A DNA stretch of 55,743 nucleotides, taken from contig QBMH01000007.1 of assembly GCA_003249025.1 (NCBI GenBank), forward strand, positions 1 through 55,743. Reading direction: 5' to 3'. Below, in pieces: positions 50,627 to 55,743 of this stretch. The first letter of the stretch is position 1. Each line of letters starts with the position of its first letter. The position numbers and the translations under genes are program-made. Source of the stretch: Leptolyngbya sp. (GTDB lineage Bacteria > Cyanobacteriota > Cyanobacteriia > Leptolyngbyales > Leptolyngbyaceae). Below the pieces are notes generated by a model, which saw nothing but the letters and a program-made list of their open reading frames with translations, was not told the origin of the DNA and searched no databases.

Positions 50627-53170
50627 CTAAAATTTTACGCGGCTGTAAAACACGCGTTTCACAGTCTCAGCACATAAGATATAAAGTCCTACGATCGCTC
50701 CCAGAACCAACACAAAACTTAACGGCAACGGTTGAAATCCCAGCAGGGTTGCCAACGGTGTCCACGGAATGATGAGGGTTATGCCGATAGTCGCTAGTGT
50801 TGCCATCAACAAATATTTTCCGGGCTTGCTCTTGAGAATCGATTGGCGAGTCCGAATGACTAGCACCACCAGCGAAGCAGAAATCACAGACTCCAAAAAC
50901 CAGCCCGTTCTAAACTGTTCGGGTTGAGCGTGCAGCAGCAACAGCAGTACCCCAAACGTCAGATAATCAAAGATGGAACTCAGCAAGCCAAACACGATCA
51001 TAAAGTTGCGGATAAACTTGATATCCATCCGGCGCGGTCTGTTGATTAGCTGTTTGTCTACGCGATCGGTCGCGATCGTCAATTCCGGGAAATCCGTCAG
51101 GAGGTTCGTCAGTAAAATCTGACTGGGCAACAGCGGCAAAAAGGGCAAAAACAGCGAAATTCCTGCCATGCTAAACATGTTGCCAAAGTTGGCGCTCGTT
51201 GCCATAAAGATATACTTTAAAGTGTTAGCAAAAGTGACACGTCCTTCTTTCACACCTTCAACAAGGACATTTAAATCCTTTTGCATCAACACAATGTCAG
51301 CGGCTTCTTTGGCGACATCGACTGCGCTATCGACTGAGATGCCAACGTCGGCAGCATGAAGCGCCGAAGCATCGTTAATCCCGTCTCCTAGATATCCCAC
51401 GACATTCCCGGCTTTTTTGAGGGCGATGATGATGCGCTCTTTTTGATTTGGCTCTACCTCGGCAAAGACATTGGTCTCTTGGACTCGATGCATCAAAGCT
51501 TCGTCACTCAGCTTCTCTAGTTCCGAGCCTGTCAAAGCCTTGGGTGTAGGCAGCCCGACCTGCTGAATGATACTCATTGCCACCGCTTTGCTATCTCCGG
51601 TAATCATCTTCGGGGTGATTCCCAACTGTTGCAATTCTTGGAGGGTGTCAGCGATGCCTGCTTTGGGCGGATCAAAGAGCGCAAGATAGCCCAGAAAGGT
51701 CATGTTCGTCTCATCGCCTTTGGTGAAAGACGCTTGATTAAAATCGCGATACGCCACACCCAAGGCTCTAAATCCCTTGCTGCCTAAGTCCTCAGCTTGT
51801 TGGTGGAGTTTTTGTCGCTGGTCGGCAATGTCGATCGTTTTCCCTTCAGCCGTCTCGACAGTTGAGCAAACCTCCAGAATATTTTTCAGTGCGCCTTTAG
51901 TGACAATCAGATGTGTACTCTCTGTTTTGAATAAGATACTGAGGCGTTTGCGATTGAAGTCGTAGGGCACCTCATCAAGCTTTTGATAACTCGAAATGTC
52001 GAATGTTTTGTATTCGCGAATCGCAGTATCGATCGGATTCACATACCCTGACTCAGAGGCAGCATTCAAATAAGCGTAAAGCAGAACCCGATTCGCCTGT
52101 GGTGAGTCTCCGCCGATGCTGTCTCGCCCTTCCACATCCACCGCCGAGTGAATTCTCACCGCGCCTTCCGTCAGTGTCCCGGTCTTATCCGTGCAAAACA
52201 CATTCATACTGCCAAAGTTTTCGATCGCGGGTAAGCGCTTGACGATCACTTGCTTGGTTGCCATTTTCTTAGCACCCCGCGCCAAGTTGACGCTAACGAT
52301 CGCAGGCAGCAGTTGGGGAGTCAAACCGACTGCCAGCGCCAGAGAAAACAGAAAGGATTCCAGCACTGGGCGTTTCAGGTAGACGTTGGCGACAAAAATT
52401 AGCACCACCAAAATCAGCGTGACTTCCATCAGAAAGTAACCAAACTGGCTGAGTCCCCGTTCAAACTCCGTTTCGGCAGGTCTGAGTTTCAGGCGTTCCG
52501 AGACTTTGCCAAATTCAGTTTCTTTTCCGGTATGAACAACGACTGCTTTCGCCGTTCCACTAATCACATTGGTGCCCAGATAGAGGGAATTGGTGCGCTG
52601 GCTGAGTCCAGTATCCGCAGGCAATACGCCACTGAGCTTGTCAACCGGATAGGTTTCTCCGGTCAGTGCAGCTTCATCCACTGAGAGATCTTTCGATTCT
52701 AAAACGAGACAGTCGCCCGGAATATTTTTACCGGCACTGAGTAGCACAATGTCGCCCGGAACGACTTCTTCATTGAGGATCTCTTGAGCTTGACCGTCCC
52801 TCAAAACGGTAGCTTTCACTTGCACCAGTGCCAATAACTTTTCGACGGCGTTTGAGGCTCCTCGCTCTTGCCAAAATCCTAATAGCCCACTGATCAGCAC
52901 GATCGCCAAGATGATAATCGCATCTAGTGCGTCTTGAAGAAAAATCGACAGCACCGCCGCAACAATCAGAATCAAGATAATTGGACTCTTGAACTGATTC
53001 AGCAGTAGTATCCATGCGCTTGATTTGCGGGTTCGTTTGAGGCTATTTGCACCGGACTTGCTCAGGCGTTGCTTAGCATCCTGACGGCTTAATCCGGCGA
53101 TCTCAGAGTGCGTTTGCTCAAGCACCTGATCTGTAGACAAACTCCAAAATGTAGCGAGTTGAGGATTCAT
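50627..53170 (-). CDS. mgtA: Magnesium-translocating P-type ATPase
   Basis: An 847-residue P3B-type ATPase that imports Mg2+ using ATP. The phosphorylation motif FCTDKTGTLTEG is intact, as is the dephosphorylation TGE loop in EAALTGETYPVDK. The hinge reads YLGDGINDASALHAADVGIS. Transmembrane segments lie near residues 48-100, 250-295 and the last 200. The N-terminus (STDQVLEQTHSEIAGLSRQD) is the cation-ATPase N domain. Length is normal. A leader control element could lie in the short gap upstream (53171-53224), but this is too short to hold a full Mg riboswitch. It follows the DsbA-fold gene by 54 bases and may be in one operon with it. Confidence 0.93.
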   Translation of the reverse strand: MNPQLATFWSLSTDQVLEQTHSEIAGLSRQDAKQRLSKSGANSLKRTRKSSAWILLLNQFKSPIILILIVAAVLSIFLQDALDAIIILAIVLISGLLGFWQERGASNAVEKLLALVQVKATVLRDGQAQEILNEEVVPGDIVLLSAGKNIPGDCLVLESKDLSVDEAALTGETYPVDKLSGVLPADTGLSQRTNSLYLGTNVISGTAKAVVVHTGKETEFGKVSERLKLRPAETEFERGLSQFGYFLMEVTLILVVLIFVANVYLKRPVLESFLFSLALAVGLTPQLLPAIVSVNLARGAKKMATKQVIVKRLPAIENFGSMNVFCTDKTGTLTEGAVRIHSAVDVEGRDSIGGDSPQANRVLLYAYLNAASESGYVNPIDTAIREYKTFDISSYQKLDEVPYDFNRKRLSILFKTESTHLIVTKGALKNILEVCSTVETAEGKTIDIADQRQKLHQQAEDLGSKGFRALGVAYRDFNQASFTKGDETNMTFLGYLALFDPPKAGIADTLQELQQLGITPKMITGDSKAVAMSIIQQVGLPTPKALTGSELEKLSDEALMHRVQETNVFAEVEPNQKERIIIALKKAGNVVGYLGDGINDASALHAADVGISVDSAVDVAKEAADIVLMQKDLNVLVEGVKEGRVTFANTLKYIFMATSANFGNMFSMAGISLFLPFLPLLPSQILLTNLLTDFPELTIATDRVDKQLINRPRRMDIKFIRNFMIVFGLLSSIFDYLTFGVLLLLLHAQPEQFRTGWFLESVISASLVVLVIRTRQSILKSKPGKYLLMATLATIGITLIIPWTPLATLLGFQPLPLSFVLVLGAIVGLYILCAETVKRVFYSRVKF

Positions 53171-53224
53171 CGGTTTAGGTTTTGAAGTTAATCAACGATT
53201 TCTCTTGTCATGGATTCAATATCG

Positions 53225-53902
53225 CTAGCACCAAGATTGTTCTTCGGGAGGATCGTGTAGTAACTCGCGAATATTGGCTTCGATGACTCGATAGCCCACA
53301 TTGCCATTGAGTCTCTGCCGTCCTTCATTAAAAATTAGCGTGGGGCTGACCGTAACTGTATGCTCTTTGAGCAAGTCAAAATCCTTGGAGAGTTGAGCGT
53401 ATGCCTCACCACTATCGATCTGAGCTTGGATGGCGGCGATCGGTAGCCCTAGCTCTTCGGCAATGGCAAATTGCGCCTTGCGGTCAGAAACATTCGCTAG
53501 TTTGGTAAAAAACGCCTCTCGAAATGCCCAGATTGCTTTTTCAAATACTTTTTCTGAGGGCTGAACAATTCCCTTCATTTCCAGTAGTTGAATAGCATGG
53601 AGAAACAAATGGCAGGATGTAGATGAGGAGGGTATCACATTAACCCAAATATCAGGATGAACAGTGATGTGATCGAACTTTTTTGCAACTTCATGAACGT
53701 GATCGCTATAGCCTTTGAAGCCGCCCTGATCGCGCCATCGCTTCTCCAGTTTTTCATGGGCATTGCCAAAGACGGGGACGAAGTGTGGCGCGATCGCAAC
53801 CTTATCTTGAAAGGTTGTTTTCAACTCATCTAGACGGATTTGAGCAATATAAGCCCAAACACAGAGAACATCGGAGAAGTAAAAGATACGGATGGGTTCC
53901 AT
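53225..53902 (-). CDS. DsbA-fold protein (FrnE/HCCA-isomerase-like) with CxxA site
   Basis: A 225-residue thioredoxin-like protein of the DsbA/FrnE/2-hydroxychromene-2-carboxylate isomerase group. The start IRIFYFSDVLCVWAYIAQIR shows the active-site position. FrnE-type proteins usually have CPWC here; this one has Cys14-Val-Trp-Ala17, so the second Cys is missing. The helical insert follows, then the late cis-Pro motif VTVSPTLIFNEGRQRLNGN. It has no signal peptide and is cytoplasmic. A glutathione-dependent or isomerase-like role is more likely than disulfide exchange, but the substrate is unknown. It lies between cbpM and mgtA on the same strand. Confidence 0.8.
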   Translation of the reverse strand: MEPIRIFYFSDVLCVWAYIAQIRLDELKTTFQDKVAIAPHFVPVFGNAHEKLEKRWRDQGGFKGYSDHVHEVAKKFDHITVHPDIWVNVIPSSSTSCHLFLHAIQLLEMKGIVQPSEKVFEKAIWAFREAFFTKLANVSDRKAQFAIAEELGLPIAAIQAQIDSGEAYAQLSKDFDLLKEHTVTVSPTLIFNEGRQRLNGNVGYRVIEANIRELLHDPPEEQSWC

Positions 53903-53974
53903 GGTGATTCCAGTGGTTATTAAGATAATCAGGTGACAGGATGATGGAATTACTTTCCCTTCTGCCCCTCGATC

Positions 53975-54310
53975 TTATAATGCGTCTGTTCGCCTAGGGT
54001 GTGCGCCGTCCTCTGGACGAGACTGATGGGCTTTAAGCTGTGCCCGGAGTTGGGCAATTTCCTGAGCCATATCTAGCACCATGGCGGCTCCGACTAAGTT
54101 CAGCCCCAAGTCTTGCCGCAATCGCTGAATTTGGGCAATACGGGCAATCTCGCAGGAATGCAGCAGGTCACCGATCGGCTCAATGATGCCTAACTTGACA
54201 TAAACCTCGATAACCGTAATCGAAGTTTCAGCGATCGATGCGGCATATTCAAAGGTGTAGAGTTGGTCACCTGTGGGTGAAACCACCGTTTTTGAAAGAC
54301 TGAAACTCAT
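53975..54310 (-). CDS. cbpM: Chaperone modulator CbpM-like (MerR-type)
   Basis: A 111-residue protein with a MerR-like winged helix ([20 protein letters not shown], then [20 protein letters not shown] and [20 protein letters not shown]). The C-terminal coiled coil ([16 protein letters not shown]) is typical. CbpM binds the J-domain of CbpA and blocks its action on DnaK. The gene overlaps the CbpA-type gene by four bases (ATGA at 54307-54310), which fits co-regulation. Position and helix pattern both support the name. Confidence 0.85.
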   Translation of the reverse strand: MSFSLSKTVVSPTGDQLYTFEYAASIAETSITVIEVYVKLGIIEPIGDLLHSCEIARIAQIQRLRQDLGLNLVGAAMVLDMAQEIAQLRAQLKAHQSRPEDGAHPRRTDAL

Positions 54311-55269
54311 AGCTTGATCTCCTCTAATGGGGCACGCGGATTAAAGCTGGCATTTGCCTGGATTTTTTCGTAGCACTCTTGCTCGATCTCGCTCAGATCT
54401 TGCGGTGTGACCATCTGAAGTTTGACGAATAAGTCACTACGCCCCCCTTTGGGCAATGTCCAGCCTTTGCCGCGCAGTCTCAGCGATCGCCCGGATCGTA
54501 CACCTTTGGGAACGGTCATCGTCACGTTGCCATCGGGAGTCGGCACTGTGATTTGCGCCCCCAAAACCGCTTCATCGGGTCGAATGGGAATGTCACAAAC
54601 GAGGTCATCACCCTCAAAGCGCCAAAAGGGATGGGGCACCACTTCAACAGTGAGATACAAGTCGCCGCGCTGTTGGGAAAAAGGACTCGGACGACCTTTG
54701 CCCTTGAGCCGAATGCGACTGCCAGGTTTTGCACCGGGGGGAATGCGAACATTGAGCGTTTCGTCATCCAGTTGCAGCCGCTGCTGAACTCCATGAAACG
54801 CTTCAGAAAAGGTAAGCGCGATCGCAGCTTCAGTGTCGGGTGCGGTCGCTTGAGATCGAAATCCGCCACCAAAATCATCAAAGCCACTGGTGGCAGTTTG
54901 AGCGGTGGAGGCTCTACGGCGCGATCGCCCCAGCAGATCGTTGATAAACGAATCAAAGTCGTCGTACTGATCGAAACCGCCTGTTGCAACATTAGCTCCC
55001 CTGGGGGTCGGCGCTTCACTGTAATTAGGCTGGTTCCAATGTTGACCAAACTGGTCGTACTTCTGCCGCTTCTCTGGATCAGAGAGCACCTCATTAGCTT
55101 CGTTCAAGTCTTTGAATTTTGCCTCTGCTTCGGTATCTCCCGGATTGAGGTCAGGATGATACTTGCGGGCAAGCTTGCGATAAGCCCGTTTGAGTTCTTC
55201 AGGAGTTGCCGTTTTGCTGACTCCTAGAATAGTGTAATAGTCCTTGAAATCTGTTGATGTCGGCATCAC
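54307..55269 (-). CDS. cbpA: CbpA-type DnaJ co-chaperone
   Basis: A 320-residue J-domain protein without a zinc-finger domain, hence DnaJ type II/CbpA-like; it stimulates DnaK ATPase and delivers substrates. The J-domain (residues 8-75) begins [20 protein letters not shown] and contains the obligatory HPD in [13 protein letters not shown] Gly/Phe-poor linker follows. Two C-terminal beta domains hold [20 protein letters not shown] and the closing [18 protein letters not shown]. It overlaps cbpM downstream by four bases. The start overlaps the end of a truncated ABC gene. ATG at 55269; the frame also reads a second M at position 2. Confidence 0.92.
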   Translation of the reverse strand: MMPTSTDFKDYYTILGVSKTATPEELKRAYRKLARKYHPDLNPGDTEAEAKFKDLNEANEVLSDPEKRQKYDQFGQHWNQPNYSEAPTPRGANVATGGFDQYDDFDSFINDLLGRSRRRASTAQTATSGFDDFGGGFRSQATAPDTEAAIALTFSEAFHGVQQRLQLDDETLNVRIPPGAKPGSRIRLKGKGRPSPFSQQRGDLYLTVEVVPHPFWRFEGDDLVCDIPIRPDEAVLGAQITVPTPDGNVTMTVPKGVRSGRSLRLRGKGWTLPKGGRSDLFVKLQMVTPQDLSEIEQECYEKIQANASFNPRAPLEEIKL

Positions 55270-55721
55270 TGACCTCTCGTAGATAGAGTTTCAGACGCTT
55301 TTAGGAACCAAGTTTGATGGGCGGTAAAGTCTAAAATAGACTGGTGGTACTCGCTCAGGCTTTCTCGATGTCCAATGCTCAAAAAAGTTATACCAGAGTC
55401 TTGTAGCTGTTGATATAACTGGGCTTCGTTCTTAGGATCGAGGGCGCTAGTCGCCTCATCTAACATAGCGTAGCCCGGTTTATTGAGCAGAAGCCGTGCG
55501 AAAATTAGACGCTGTTGCTCTCCTAAAGATAGAACCTCCGCCCAGTTTTGTTCAGCGTCGAATCCTCCATAGTTTTGCTCTAGGTCGGGCAAATTCACCT
55601 GAATCAAAATTTCTCTGAGCCGCGAATCTTCAATAGACTCATCCATGGTTGGATATATAGCGGTTTGTTGCTGAATGAGGTGTATTCTATAAGATGATTT
55701 TGCGACTATGGAGGGTGCCAA
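55266..55721 (-). pseudogene. C-terminal fragment of an ABC transporter (SbmA/YddA-type)
   Basis: The last 150 residues of an ATP-binding cassette. The signature LSLGEQQRLIFARLLLNKPG and Walker B YAMLDEATSALDPKNEAQ are intact, and the H-loop region reads LSIGHRESLSEYH. The spacing and the phrase EDSRLREILIQVNLPDLEQN match the C-terminal part of the SbmA/BacA-like ABC family. The transmembrane domain and Walker A are missing. The first 20 residues (MAPSIVAKSSYRIHLIQQQT) do not fit the family, and the best start is a TTG, so this is a truncated remnant. It overlaps the cbpA start by four bases. Confidence 0.75.
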
Positions 55722-55743
55722 TGAAAGCCTATTCGCTGGATTT

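Noticed and set aside
53171-53224. Mg2+ riboswitch (ykoK or mgtA leader) ahead of mgtA.
   Set aside because: The gap is only about 54 bases and shows no suitable stem set.

Overview
The window is a piece of a cyanobacterial chromosome. The octamer GCGATCGC (HIP1) recurs throughout. Plant-type zeta-carotene desaturase, an SLH-domain iron-uptake-type porin, DUF2949 and DUF4278 proteins, and a DUF370 (RemA-like)/gmk pair divergent from an NFACT gene all fit. Short heptanucleotide arrays and hairpin repeats suggest a filamentous or otherwise repeat-rich lineage. Genus cannot be told from the sequence. I found no rRNA or tRNA genes and no CRISPR array.

Layout. 0-2.7 kb (minus) is accessory and partly decayed: a receiver/PAS protein with a lysine at the phospho-acceptor site and no kinase domain, a VapBC-type toxin-antitoxin pair, and a glutathione S-transferase remnant whose 5' end has been overwritten by the end of a CaCA-type antiporter gene. 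2.6-6.6 kb holds that antiporter, gmk, DUF370 and, divergently, an RqcH/NFACT protein, followed by a possible small RNA with a terminator. 6.9-10.5 kb has surface-polysaccharide genes (a GT4 glycosyltransferase and an initiating sugar transferase) and a secreted modular protein. 10.6-18.4 kb is mostly core metabolism and repair: hemE, an SDR epimerase, DUF2949, zds with its SRPBCC neighbour, and mutS. 18.8-22.4 kb encodes an SLH/OprB porin and a large secreted protein.

22.6-24.4 kb is an AT-rich, translationally coupled pair: a protein with a HEPN-like RxxxxH motif and a single-pass membrane protein. This is the best candidate for an undescribed system. 24.6-30.8 kb carries an HD hydrolase, an HtrA-type protease, a 49-residue protein with its own ribosome site and terminator, an inositol-monophosphatase/CysQ-type phosphatase, homoserine dehydrogenase and small envelope proteins. 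30.9-34.2 kb looks like a small defence cluster: an HTH-NACHT NTPase with an inverted-repeat upstream region, an orphan XRE antitoxin and a PIN toxin-antitoxin pair. 34.3-44.4 kb is envelope-related: a TPR/GT9-like/FkbM fusion, an aldose epimerase, a CapA-like protein, a TpsB/FhaC-type transporter and a membrane protein. 45-48.2 kb has a single-chain restriction-modification enzyme with an AT-rich, probably exchanged specificity segment, then an antitoxin-like gene with a toxin remnant. 48.5-50.5 kb is a three-gene overlapping operon of exported proteins. 50.6-55.7 kb (minus) runs from a truncated ABC transporter gene through a CbpA-type DnaJ protein, CbpM and a DsbA-fold protein to an MgtA-type P-ATPase.

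A recurring theme is repeats inside genes. Heptanucleotide arrays lie between genes and also in frame inside mutS and inside the TPR/FkbM gene, where three identical 63-bp units code for a 21-residue repeat. Defence-type genes (TA modules, HEPN pair, NACHT, restriction-modification) are scattered rather than forming one island. Start codons were chosen from ribosome-binding sites and family starts where possible; domain calls rest on reading motifs by eye, not on database searches.
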